A model generated the notes under the pieces. That model saw nothing but the letters and a program-made list of their open reading frames with translations, did no database searches and was not told the origin of the DNA. DNA of 8,296 bases, from assembly GCA_020441225.1 (NCBI GenBank), contig JAGRMP010000663.1, forward strand, positions 1 through 8,296, written 5' to 3'. This stretch comes from Maritimibacter sp. (GTDB lineage: Bacteria > Pseudomonadota > Alphaproteobacteria > Rhodobacterales > Rhodobacteraceae). Both the position numbers and the translations under genes were made by a program. Numbering within the stretch: the first letter of the stretch is position 1; the number at the start of each line of letters is the position of its first letter. Of the stretch, positions 1 through 6,508 are shown piece by piece.

Positions 1-17
1 AGGATGAACCGTGTCAC
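1..17 (-). CDS. Possible start of an ABC-transporter permease (partial, cut by window edge)
   Basis: Reading leftward from a GTG at 17-15, the visible codons give M-T-R-F-I followed by CT, which can only be Leu. This fits the usual N-terminus of DppB/OppB-type permeases, which often begin MTRFILRRLL-like. The position also fits, because family-5 binding-protein genes are commonly followed by two permease genes and one or two ATPase genes. A G-rich purine stretch on the minus strand (complement of roughly 25-36) could serve as ribosome binding site, but its spacing is not ideal. Only five codons and two bases are seen, so this is an inference from context; a chance GTG remains quite possible. 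Confidence 0.35.
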
Positions 18-53
18 GCTGTCTGCCCCGCCCTGTCAGCTGTTTTTGTGGTA

Positions 54-82
54 GACCGGACCACCGCACGGGTGGCCCGGTC
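54..82 (-). promoter_or_regulatory. Stem-loop in the binding-protein/permease gap (mRNA-stabilising or attenuating hairpin)
   Basis: Arms at 54-65 and 71-82 are complementary over 12 positions around a 5-nt loop (66-70). The only non-Watson-Crick pair (positions 60 and 76) becomes a U-G wobble in the minus-strand transcript, so the stem is intact in that RNA. It starts 17 bp beyond the stop codon of the binding-protein gene. On the minus strand the stem is followed by an A-rich stretch (complement of the T run at 43-47), not a U tract, so it does not look like a standard intrinsic terminator. Hairpins at this place in transporter operons are known to protect the upstream binding-protein mRNA and lower expression of the permease genes; that role is inferred here. 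Confidence 0.55.
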
Positions 83-99
83 CGCCGGACGTATCGTTC

Positions 100-1674
100 T
101 TACTTCGCTTTCTCGATCCAAACGTCACGGAAGCCGTCATTCACGCCGAAGGCAGTGTTGACCGGGTTCTTGATGTTGCAGCGATAGATTGTGGGGAAGC
201 CCAGTTCGAGCAGCCACAGGTTGGGCACGTCGCTGACAATCTGATCCTGGATCGTCTTGTAGGCCGCGGCCCGGTCGTCGGGGCTGGCCATCAGCGCCGC
301 TTCGTCGAACATCTTGTCGACTTCGGGGTTCTGGTAGTTGGCAACGTTGTTCCAGGGGCTGCCGACCTTGGCATTGGTGCTCATATAGGTCCGCGAGACA
401 CCCAGGGCCGGATCGCCGTACTGGTAGAGGTAGGTGAAGGCGAGATCGAAGTCGCGGTCACTGACCTTCTGGTTCCAGCCCGCCACGTCCGACGGCACAA
501 TCTCCACTTTTATCCCGATCTCAGTCAGGTTCTGCTTCACCGCTTCGGCCCAGCGTTGCCAGGTCTCGCCATAGGGCAGGCCCAGAAGGCGGATGGTTTC
601 GCCGTTGTAGCTCGATTCCGACAGAAGCTTTTTGGCCTTCTCTGGGTCATAGGAGATGTCGGGAGTAGAGTCGGAATAGAACCGGGTCGAAGACGACAGC
701 GGACCGGTGGCGACCTTGCCCAGACCGTTCCATAGCGCGTCCTTGGCGAATTCACGATCCAGTGCGTGCATCATCGCCTGGCGCACTTTCACATCGTCCA
801 GCGGCTTGTTGTTCAGGTTGATCCAGAGCCACGAAAGCGGCCCGAAGTACTCCCACCCCTTGTCGGTGATGCAGGTGTTCTCCATGTCGCGGATACGCGG
901 CACATCGAAGTTCTCGATCGAGCCACCCGGCAGCACGTCTACCTTGCCGGTCTCATAGGCGACCGCACGCGAGGCGGCATCGGGGATCACGTGGTAGTAA
1001 ACCTCGTCCACGTGAGGCTTGCCCTCCATGTAGTAGTCCGGGTTCTTGACCAGGTGGATGTAGCTGCCCTTGACCCATTCGTCGAACTTGAACGGTCCGG
1101 TGCCGATCGGGGTGTTGTTCGCCGGGTTGTTGGCGAAATCGGTGCCTTCGTAGATGTGCTTCGGAATCATCGGCGCGGTGCCAGGCTCGAAGATGCCGAT
1201 GAAGGGCCCGAAGGGCTGCTTCAGGTTGAAGACCACCGTGTGATCGTCGGGCGTCTCGATGCTTTCGACATGCTGCATGTAAGTGCGCATGCGCGAATGC
1301 GATTCACGCAGGAACTTGTCCATCGAGAACTTCACGTCCGCCGAGGTGAACGGCTTACCGTCATGGAAGACAACACCCTTACGCAGCTTGAAGGTGTAGG
1401 TCTTGCCGTCTTCCGAAATCTCCCACGACTCGGCCAGCTGACCGGTCGGCTGGAGATTCGCGTCATAGCGCAGCAGGCTTTCGTAAATATCGCCCGCAAC
1501 CATCTGCGTGGGGCCATTCTGAATCAGACCCACCATTAGCCCTGGCGGTTCGGGCTGGATAACGACGTTCAGCGTACCGCCCTGTTGCGGCGTGCCGTCC
1601 TGCGCGGCCATCGGCCCCACCAGGACAAAGCTCGCCACGGTGGCTGCAATTGCAAACTTGAGTTCTCTTAGCAT
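100..1674 (-). CDS. Periplasmic ABC-transporter substrate-binding protein, family 5 (peptide/dipeptide type)
   Basis: This 524-residue protein should capture its ligand in the periplasm and deliver it to an ABC importer. Residues 1-24 form a signal peptide: basic start, hydrophobic core 7-20, and a likely cut near Ala24 before QDG. There is no lipobox cysteine, so it should be free in the periplasm. The mature protein has the SBP_bac_5 hallmarks: GGTLNVV at 32-38, the signature block around 92-120 (YTFKLRKGVVFHDGKPFTSA, then DVKFSMDK), and GTGPFKF at 191-197. Length is normal for the family. The ATG at 1674 is supported by an AGGGA ribosome site (complement of 1681-1685) six bases upstream. 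Cys268 and Cys499 are candidates for a disulfide. The family binds peptides, nickel, opines, glycosides and other ligands, so the substrate cannot be read from sequence. The gene lies 110 bp downstream of the regulator on the same strand and may share its transcript. Confidence 0.93.
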   Translation of the reverse strand: MLRELKFAIAATVASFVLVGPMAAQDGTPQQGGTLNVVIQPEPPGLMVGLIQNGPTQMVAGDIYESLLRYDANLQPTGQLAESWEISEDGKTYTFKLRKGVVFHDGKPFTSADVKFSMDKFLRESHSRMRTYMQHVESIETPDDHTVVFNLKQPFGPFIGIFEPGTAPMIPKHIYEGTDFANNPANNTPIGTGPFKFDEWVKGSYIHLVKNPDYYMEGKPHVDEVYYHVIPDAASRAVAYETGKVDVLPGGSIENFDVPRIRDMENTCITDKGWEYFGPLSWLWINLNNKPLDDVKVRQAMMHALDREFAKDALWNGLGKVATGPLSSSTRFYSDSTPDISYDPEKAKKLLSESSYNGETIRLLGLPYGETWQRWAEAVKQNLTEIGIKVEIVPSDVAGWNQKVSDRDFDLAFTYLYQYGDPALGVSRTYMSTNAKVGSPWNNVANYQNPEVDKMFDEAALMASPDDRAAAYKTIQDQIVSDVPNLWLLELGFPTIYRCNIKNPVNTAFGVNDGFRDVWIEKAK

Positions 1675-1784
1675 TGATTTTCCCTGTCGTTGTTATTGAT
1701 TGAATTCAGTTGCCCCAACCTCACCAGAACAAAGAAGCTGATGGCAGGACAGCCGGTGCCGACTCGTGAGACGTGACTCTCGCT

Positions 1785-2441
1785 TCAGGCGGAGCTCAGC
1801 GTTTTGATGTATGCAACGATCCCCTCTCTTGCCATTATGATATCTTCTCGCATCCCATCGCGGGCCAGCTCGGATTCACCCTTCGCACAGGCGGCGACGA
1901 TGATGTGGTGGCGTTTGACCATGTCCTGCGTGGCCGTTGAGAAATATCCCGATAGCAACGGCCCCATGCGAAGCCAGAGCTGCCCGAGCATGCTCAGAAG
2001 CACCGGCATGTTCGCGATCTCGGCAAGGGCGAAGTGAAACTGCTGGTTCAACTCGTTCGCCTGCGACCACCGCTTGGCGTCAATCGCTTCGGCGTTCCGC
2101 TCCACCAGCCGCTGCAGCTGCGCGACGTCCTTGTCCGTCGCCATTATTGCGGCGCGCTCTGCGGCGAGCCCTTCAAGCTCCGCGCGGATTCGAGAGATCT
2201 CGAGATACTCTTCGACCGAAAGCACAGGCACACGCACGTCGCGCACGGTGCGCTGCTCCAGAGCATTGTCGCGTAGCAGGCGCTGAACGGCGTCCCGCAC
2301 CGGCGTGGAACTGGTGCCCAACGCCTCGCCCAGCCCCCGAATAGTAATCTTTTGATTCGGCCGAAGCTTGCCGCGCATCAGATCCTGGCACACCCGCCGA
2401 TAGATCGCGTCCCCGAGCGAATCCTTGCTGATCTCTTTCAT
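1785..2441 (-). CDS. GntR-family transcriptional regulator, FadR subfamily with FCD domain
   Basis: This 218-residue protein has a winged helix-turn-helix at about 8-75 (IYRRVCQDLMRGKLRPNQ, then GLGEALGTSSTPVRDAVQRL) and an all-helical FCD ligand-binding domain at about 78-212. The HTH pattern, with TPVRDAVQRL in the recognition region, is typical of GntR proteins. FCD members usually sense a small organic acid, often through a metal held by an Asp/Asn and three His. Here N132, H136 and H178 or H179 fit that set, but the last His near residue 200 appears to be Asp or Glu (sequence MRED at 197-200), so the metal site may be altered. It is divergent from the five-gene plus-strand operon and adjacent to a near-perfect inverted repeat, so it most likely represses that operon and itself. 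The ATG at 2441 has only a weak ribosome site; see the short leader frame that overlaps it. Confidence 0.92.
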   Translation of the reverse strand: MKEISKDSLGDAIYRRVCQDLMRGKLRPNQKITIRGLGEALGTSSTPVRDAVQRLLRDNALEQRTVRDVRVPVLSVEEYLEISRIRAELEGLAAERAAIMATDKDVAQLQRLVERNAEAIDAKRWSQANELNQQFHFALAEIANMPVLLSMLGQLWLRMGPLLSGYFSTATQDMVKRHHIIVAACAKGESELARDGMREDIIMAREGIVAYIKTLSSA

Positions 2442-2464
2442 TTCGCTTTGGGCGCCGCGCTCAC
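2438..2464 (-). CDS. Possible 8-codon leader frame coupled to the GntR start
   Basis: On the minus strand a strong purine tract, AGGGAGGG (complement of 2473-2480), stands 8 nt before a GTG at 2464-2462. The GTG opens an 8-codon frame (M-S-A-A-P-K-A-K) whose TGA overlaps the regulator's ATG as ATGA. The regulator's own ATG lacks a good ribosome site, and no ATG, GTG or TTG start in its frame lies between the tract and 2441. Translation initiated at this tract could therefore feed the regulator by stop-start coupling. A frame this short can arise by chance, so this is speculative. Confidence 0.25.
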   Translation of the reverse strand: MSAAPKAK

Positions 2465-2607
2465 GACGAACGCCCTCCCTTTCTATTTTGATGCATCATG
2501 CATCATATGAGTTGAAGCCGCAAACTAAAACTGCAATGCTACCACCGACCGCGCGCAAACCGATCGGCCAGCCGCGAACTCTAAGAACAGTCAGGGATGG
2601 TCTGAAC
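2442..2607. promoter_or_regulatory. Divergent control region between the regulator and the catabolic operon
   Basis: This 166-bp gap should hold the promoters of both divergent units. I see no convincing -35/-10 pair. Possible -10 elements are TATGAG on the plus strand (2506-2511) and TATGAT on the minus strand (2507-2502). Both overlap or abut the right end of the inverted repeat at 2489-2505, so a protein bound there could block transcription both ways. The stretch 2512-2600 holds no hairpin followed by a T run and no other repeat that I can see. Promoter positions are inference only. Confidence 0.5.
2489..2505. promoter_or_regulatory. Candidate GntR operator: 17-bp inverted repeat
   Basis: The sequence TGATGCATCATGCATCA is an inverted repeat of two 8-bp arms (2489-2496 and 2498-2505) that are perfectly complementary around a single central base at 2497. 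It also contains the perfect palindrome TGATGCATCA (2489-2498), and ATGCATCAT occurs twice with a 7-bp period (2491-2499 and 2498-2506). It lies 48 bp upstream of the regulator's start and 103 bp upstream of the operon's first start. Size, symmetry and place fit an FCD-type GntR dimer site. The assignment to this regulator is inference. Confidence 0.65.
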
Positions 2608-3636
2608 ATGAAAGCCTTTTTCGATGCTCGACAGCTGGGTCATGCGCCGGATATTTATTTCCGTCGCGGCGCCGCAATGCCACATCAGGAACAGCCCCGC
2701 CGAGCAGAACTGCTGCGCGATATGCTGATCGCCGAAGATTTCAGCATTAGCGCGCCGCGCGACCACGGGCTGGCGCCAATCAAGGCAGTCCATAATCCTG
2801 ATTACGTCGATTTCTTGCCCGACGCCCATGCCCGTTTCGTCGCCGACGTCGGCCCCGACGCGCTGGCGATTCCAACGGCCCATCCGGGCCGACGCCGCGG
2901 GAAGGAACCGAAGGATATTCACGGCCAGCTGGGTTGGTGGATGACGGACACCTCGACCCCGCTGACCGCGGGCAGTTGGGACGCCGCCTACTGGTCTGCC
3001 CAGACCGCCGTAGAAGGTGCCGAGGAAATTCTGTCCGGTGCGCGTGCAGCCTATTCGCTCTGTCGGCCGCCTGGACATCATGCGATGCGCGACTGTTCCA
3101 ACGGGTTCTGCTTCTTCAACAACGCCTGCATCGCCGCGCATCACTTGACCAGCAAATACCGCAAAGTGGCGCTAATCGACGTGGACGTGCACACCGGCAA
3201 CGGCTCCCTCGACATCCTTTACGAACGTGGCGACATCTTCTTCTGCTCGCTGCACCCGGACCCGAAGACCTATCCCACCTTCTACCTCGGCCATGCCGAC
3301 GAAACCGGCGCAGGTGAGGGCGAAGGCGCATCGATGAATATCCTCTTGGAACGGGGCGCGGGCGAAAGCGATGTCCTGGCCGCACTCGACAAAGGGCTGG
3401 CGGCAATTCGCGATTTCGGCGCCGAAGCTTTGGTAGTCTCGCTGGGGTTCGACATGGCTGCCGACGACCCGCTGGCGGCTGTGGCCGTGTACCCGGGGGG
3501 CTTTGCCGAAATGGCCCGGCGCCTGGCCGCGATGAACCTCCCCACTGTGCTCGTGCAGGAAGGCGGTTATCTCGGGCCGTCGCTGACTGACAATGCTCGC
3601 GCATTCCTGACGACCTTCCGCGAGGCGATTCGATGA
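2608..3636 (+). CDS. Acetylpolyamine amidohydrolase-like deacetylase (HDAC superfamily)
   Basis: This zinc-dependent amidohydrolase has 342 residues, close to the family length, and probably cleaves an N-acetyl or similar amide in the cytoplasm. Visible signatures are SLCRPPGHHA (150-159) with the catalytic His pair H157/H158, FFNNACIAAHH (169-179), the metal ligands D193 and H195 in DVDVHTGNG (191-199), the third ligand D282 in SLGFDMAADDP (278-288), and the catalytic-type Tyr321 in EGGYLG. The long loop before DIHGQLGWW (103-111) is typical of the polyamine branch. Two features are odd: T196 replaces the second His of the usual DxHHGNG, and the acidic positions I recall as conferring polyamine specificity in Mycoplana AphA (E106, E117) appear as H105 and S117. 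Acetylpolyamine may therefore not be the substrate. I chose the ATG at 2608 because homology begins there and AGGGA lies 10 nt upstream. The stop overlaps the next gene by 4 nt. Confidence 0.9.
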   Translation: MKAFFDARQLGHAPDIYFRRGAAMPHQEQPRRAELLRDMLIAEDFSISAPRDHGLAPIKAVHNPDYVDFLPDAHARFVADVGPDALAIPTAHPGRRRGKEPKDIHGQLGWWMTDTSTPLTAGSWDAAYWSAQTAVEGAEEILSGARAAYSLCRPPGHHAMRDCSNGFCFFNNACIAAHHLTSKYRKVALIDVDVHTGNGSLDILYERGDIFFCSLHPDPKTYPTFYLGHADETGAGEGEGASMNILLERGAGESDVLAALDKGLAAIRDFGAEALVVSLGFDMAADDPLAAVAVYPGGFAEMARRLAAMNLPTVLVQEGGYLGPSLTDNARAFLTTFREAIR

Positions 3637-5195
3637 CTTCTCGCCCTGACGAGATGAACGGCGCCGAAAGCGTGGTTCGCAGTCTTCATGCCGAAGGCGT
3701 CGACGTCTGCTTTGCCAATCCGGGCACCTCGGAAATGCAGTTCGTCGACGCGCTGGACCGCACGAAGCTCATGCGCTGTGTTCTGGGGCTTTTCGAGGGC
3801 GTGGTGACGGCGGCCGCCGACGGCTACGCGCGCATGGTCGGCAAGCCGGCGGTGACGCTCCTGCACCTCGCGCCCGGCTTCGCCAATGCTGCCGCGAACC
3901 TTCACAATGCCCGCAAGGCGCGGGTGCCGATGCTGAACCTTGTCGGGGATCACGCGCTTCGCCACCAGAAATACGACGCTCCGCTGTCGGCTGATGTGGA
4001 GGGCGCCTGCAGACCCTTCAGCGACTGGGTGCGTTCCGGCCGCGACGCGGCGAGCTTTGCCGCCGACGCGATGGAAGGCCTGGCCGTGGCCAAGGGCAAG
4101 CCCGGCCGGATCGCCACATTGATCGCACCCGCCGATATCGGCTGGGATGCAGGGGGAAAGGTGGCCAAGCCGACTACACCCTCTGCCGCCGCCCCGCTGG
4201 ACGAAAATACATTGTCGGACGCCGTCGCCGCGCTGGAAAGCGGAGACAGGACGGTGATCATCGCCGGCCTGTCCGTGCTAGAGGACACTGTCGCTCTGGC
4301 GCGCCTGCAAGGCATCGCCGAGAAGACGGGGGCGGATCTTCTCGCTCCGGTCTCGAACCGACGGATGGAGCGCGGTCATGGCCGCGTAGCGATGAAAAAG
4401 ATCCCCTACCCGATCAACGATGCTCTTGAAAAGCTGGCGCCGTATGCTCGAGCAATCCTAGTGGAAACCCAGCCGCCGGTAGCGTTCTTCGCCTATCCGG
4501 GCAAACCCAGCCTGCTGCTGCCCGAAACCTGCAGGACAACCGTTCTCGCCGACGTTGATGGCGATGGCCCTGCCGCCATCGCTGCGCTTGCTGATCGGGT
4601 CGGCGCACGCGCAGTCACCCCGCGCGACAATGTACCGCCACCGGTACCGCAGGCTGGCAAGCTCACCGCCGAAGTCATCGGCGCCGTCCTGTCCAACACG
4701 CTCCCCGAAGGTGCCATCGTCATCGACGAGGCCGTCTCGTCGAGCGGTATCATCTTTCCATCCGGCGATAGCGCGGCGCCCAACTCCTGGCTAGCGCTGA
4801 CCGGCGGTTCGATCGGCATCGGCATTCCGCTTTCGGCGGGTGCAGCCATCGCCTGCCCGGACCGACCGGTGATCGCGCTTCAGGCTGACGGATCTGCCAT
4901 GTATACGTTGCAGGGTTTGTGGACGCAGGCTCGCGAAGGCGCAAATGTGACCACCGTGATCCTCGCCAACCGCGCCTATGACATCCTGAAGGGTGAGCTT
5001 CACAACGTCGGCGCCCAACCGGGCCCAGATGCGCTGAGCATGCTCAATCTCGATCGGCCCGACCTGGATTTCGTGGCGCTTGCCAAGGGCATGGGCGTTC
5101 CGGCCCGTCGGGTCGAGGACGCGCAGGACTTCATGCGCACGCTGAAACAAGCGATGTCCGAACCCGGCCCCTTCCTGATCGAAGCCATGATCTGA
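3633..5195 (+). CDS. Thiamine-diphosphate enzyme, acetolactate synthase/benzoylformate decarboxylase-like
   Basis: This 520-residue ThDP enzyme would decarboxylate a 2-oxo acid or join or split carbon-carbon bonds through an activated aldehyde. Domains in order are an N-terminal pyrimidine-binding domain (about 8-175, with NPGTSEMQFVDALD at 29-42 and the cofactor-activating E55 in LFEGVVTAAADGYARM), a central domain (about 190-325), and a C-terminal pyrophosphate-binding domain (about 345-520). The Mg/ThDP motif, usually GDGS followed about 25 residues later by NN, appears as ADGS (418-421) and AN (445-446). The overall pattern matches proteins often annotated as acetolactate synthase large subunit-like, but no small regulatory subunit is nearby and branched-chain amino acid synthesis does not fit the context. 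The start at 3633 overlaps the preceding stop (ATGA) and has GAGG seven nt upstream. The ATG at 3654 (Met8, before NGAESVV) is a possible alternative because homology begins there. The exact reaction is unknown. Confidence 0.88.
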   Translation: MTSRPDEMNGAESVVRSLHAEGVDVCFANPGTSEMQFVDALDRTKLMRCVLGLFEGVVTAAADGYARMVGKPAVTLLHLAPGFANAAANLHNARKARVPMLNLVGDHALRHQKYDAPLSADVEGACRPFSDWVRSGRDAASFAADAMEGLAVAKGKPGRIATLIAPADIGWDAGGKVAKPTTPSAAAPLDENTLSDAVAALESGDRTVIIAGLSVLEDTVALARLQGIAEKTGADLLAPVSNRRMERGHGRVAMKKIPYPINDALEKLAPYARAILVETQPPVAFFAYPGKPSLLLPETCRTTVLADVDGDGPAAIAALADRVGARAVTPRDNVPPPVPQAGKLTAEVIGAVLSNTLPEGAIVIDEAVSSSGIIFPSGDSAAPNSWLALTGGSIGIGIPLSAGAAIACPDRPVIALQADGSAMYTLQGLWTQAREGANVTTVILANRAYDILKGELHNVGAQPGPDALSMLNLDRPDLDFVALAKGMGVPARRVEDAQDFMRTLKQAMSEPGPFLIEAMI

Positions 5196-5218
5196 AGCAA
5201 CTGGCCAAAGGATCCCTC

Positions 5219-6508
5219 ATGACACTTGACCCCGAACTGCGCGACCGTATTCAGAAAGCCGTTTCTGACAGGTTCGATGACCAGGTCGCTTTTACGCAAG
5301 CCCTTGTCAGAATGCCCTCGCTGCGCGGACGCGAACACCCGGTCCAGGATTTCCTGTTCTCGGAACTGCGGAAGCGCGGCTTTGCGATGGACCGTTTCGG
5401 GATGGACCGGAATGCCATCTCAACCCATGAGGGCGGCTCGAAATTCTCGGACGACCATTCGGATGCCCCCATCGTTGTAGGCATCCACCGCCCGCGCGAA
5501 GAAATGGGCCGTTCGCTTATCCTTCAAGCGCATGTGGACGTGGTCCCCGAGGGGCTGCCTGAAATGTGGTCCGACCCGCCCTTTACCGGCAGGGTTCACG
5601 GCGACTGGATGTATGGCCGGGGCGCGGCCGACATGAAAGCGGGCGTCGCGGCCAATATTTTTGCGCTCGATGCGCTGCGCAGCATTGGCCTCCAACCCGC
5701 AGCCACAGTCTACGTGCAATCGGTCGTGGAAGAGGAAAGCACCGGCAACGGCGCCCTTCAGACCTATCTGCAAGGCTACTCGGCCGATGCCGTGCTGATC
5801 CCCGAGCCCGAGGACGAAATGCTGGTGCGTGCCAATACCGGCGTGCTGTGGTTCCAGGTGCAGGTGCGTGGCGTGCCGGTGCATGTGCGCGAGATGGGCG
5901 AAGGCGCCAATGCGATCGACGGCGCAACCCGCGTGATGGCAGCCCTGCACGAAATGGAAGCGGAGTGGAACGCCGACAAGGTCAATCATCCCCACTTCGA
6001 GTCCGAAGACCATCCGATCAACCTGAATATCGGAAAGATCGAAGGCGGCGATTGGGCATCCTCCGTCCCCAGTTGGTGCAACATGGATTGCCGAGTATCC
6101 ATCTATCCCGGTCGCAGCGCCGAAGATGCAGCGCGGGAAATCCAGGACCGCATTGCCACCTTTGCCAAGGGTGACGCCTTCCTGTCGAACAACCCGCCGC
6201 AAGTGGTATTCAACGGGTTCTTCGCCGAGGGATACGTGCTGGAGCCCGGCAGCGACGCGGAATTGGTACTGAGCCGCGCCCACGAATCCGCCATTGGTGC
6301 GCCGCTCAAGTCCTTCATGACGGCAGGATACCTCGATACCCGCGTATACGCGCTTTACAACAAGATCCCGGCGCTCTGCTACGGCCCGGTGTCGCGCAAC
6401 ATCCATGGCATCGACGAATGTGTCAGCTTGTCGTCAGTCAAGCGCATCACGACTGCAATGGCACTGTTCATAGCCGAGTGGTGCGGCGTCGAGCCGGTGG
6501 AACCCTGA
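5219..6508 (+). CDS. M20-family metallo-amidohydrolase (ArgE/DapE-type deacylase)
   Basis: This 429-residue cytoplasmic dizinc enzyme of the ArgE/DapE/CPG2 fold should hydrolyse an N-acyl amino acid or a related amide. Metal and catalytic signatures are complete: H105 and D107 in QAHVDVVP, the bridging D138 in GRGAADMKAG, the Glu cluster 171-173 in VVEEESTGNG, E196 in IPEPED, and H396 in NIHGIDE. The inserted dimerisation domain spans about 205-320 and keeps H222 and the GANAID segment. The start ATG at 5219 has AAAGGA six nt upstream and follows the previous stop by 23 bp, the largest gap in the operon. It is the second amide-cleaving enzyme here and has an unrelated fold to the first, so the pathway substrate may carry two acyl groups, or two different substrates may feed it. 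The acyl donor cannot be named from sequence. Confidence 0.92.
   Translation: MTLDPELRDRIQKAVSDRFDDQVAFTQALVRMPSLRGREHPVQDFLFSELRKRGFAMDRFGMDRNAISTHEGGSKFSDDHSDAPIVVGIHRPREEMGRSLILQAHVDVVPEGLPEMWSDPPFTGRVHGDWMYGRGAADMKAGVAANIFALDALRSIGLQPAATVYVQSVVEEESTGNGALQTYLQGYSADAVLIPEPEDEMLVRANTGVLWFQVQVRGVPVHVREMGEGANAIDGATRVMAALHEMEAEWNADKVNHPHFESEDHPINLNIGKIEGGDWASSVPSWCNMDCRVSIYPGRSAEDAAREIQDRIATFAKGDAFLSNNPPQVVFNGFFAEGYVLEPGSDAELVLSRAHESAIGAPLKSFMTAGYLDTRVYALYNKIPALCYGPVSRNIHGIDECVSLSSVKRITTAMALFIAEWCGVEPVEP

Noticed and set aside
43..47. T5 run near the window start, considered as a terminator tail
   Set aside because: For the minus-strand transcript it is an A run after the hairpin, and on the plus strand it precedes the hairpin. 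Neither makes an intrinsic terminator.
766..1539. Long plus-strand open frame (257 codons) inside the binding-protein gene
   Set aside because: It is antisense to a gene with clear family-5 motifs. Its composition (many H, V, R, D) is what the opposite strand of GC-rich coding DNA gives, and no domain is recognisable.
1675..1784. Gap between regulator and binding protein, checked for a promoter or terminator
   Set aside because: Only weak partial matches to -35/-10 elements and short 4-bp stems were found; nothing beyond the ribosome site could be supported.
2425..2607. 61-codon N-terminal extension of the deacetylase frame
   Set aside because: It would overlap the regulator's start and run through the operator. 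It has no family similarity, while the ATG at 2608 has a ribosome site and starts the homology.
5420..6406. Minus-strand open frame of 328 codons opposite the M20 gene
   Set aside because: The plus-strand protein has a full set of M20 catalytic residues. The minus frame has no recognisable domain and is explained by high third-position GC.
6418..6507. 30-codon N-terminal extension of the kinase frame
   Set aside because: It lies inside the M20 coding sequence. The TGATG junction at 6506-6510 with GGTGGA upstream gives a better start.
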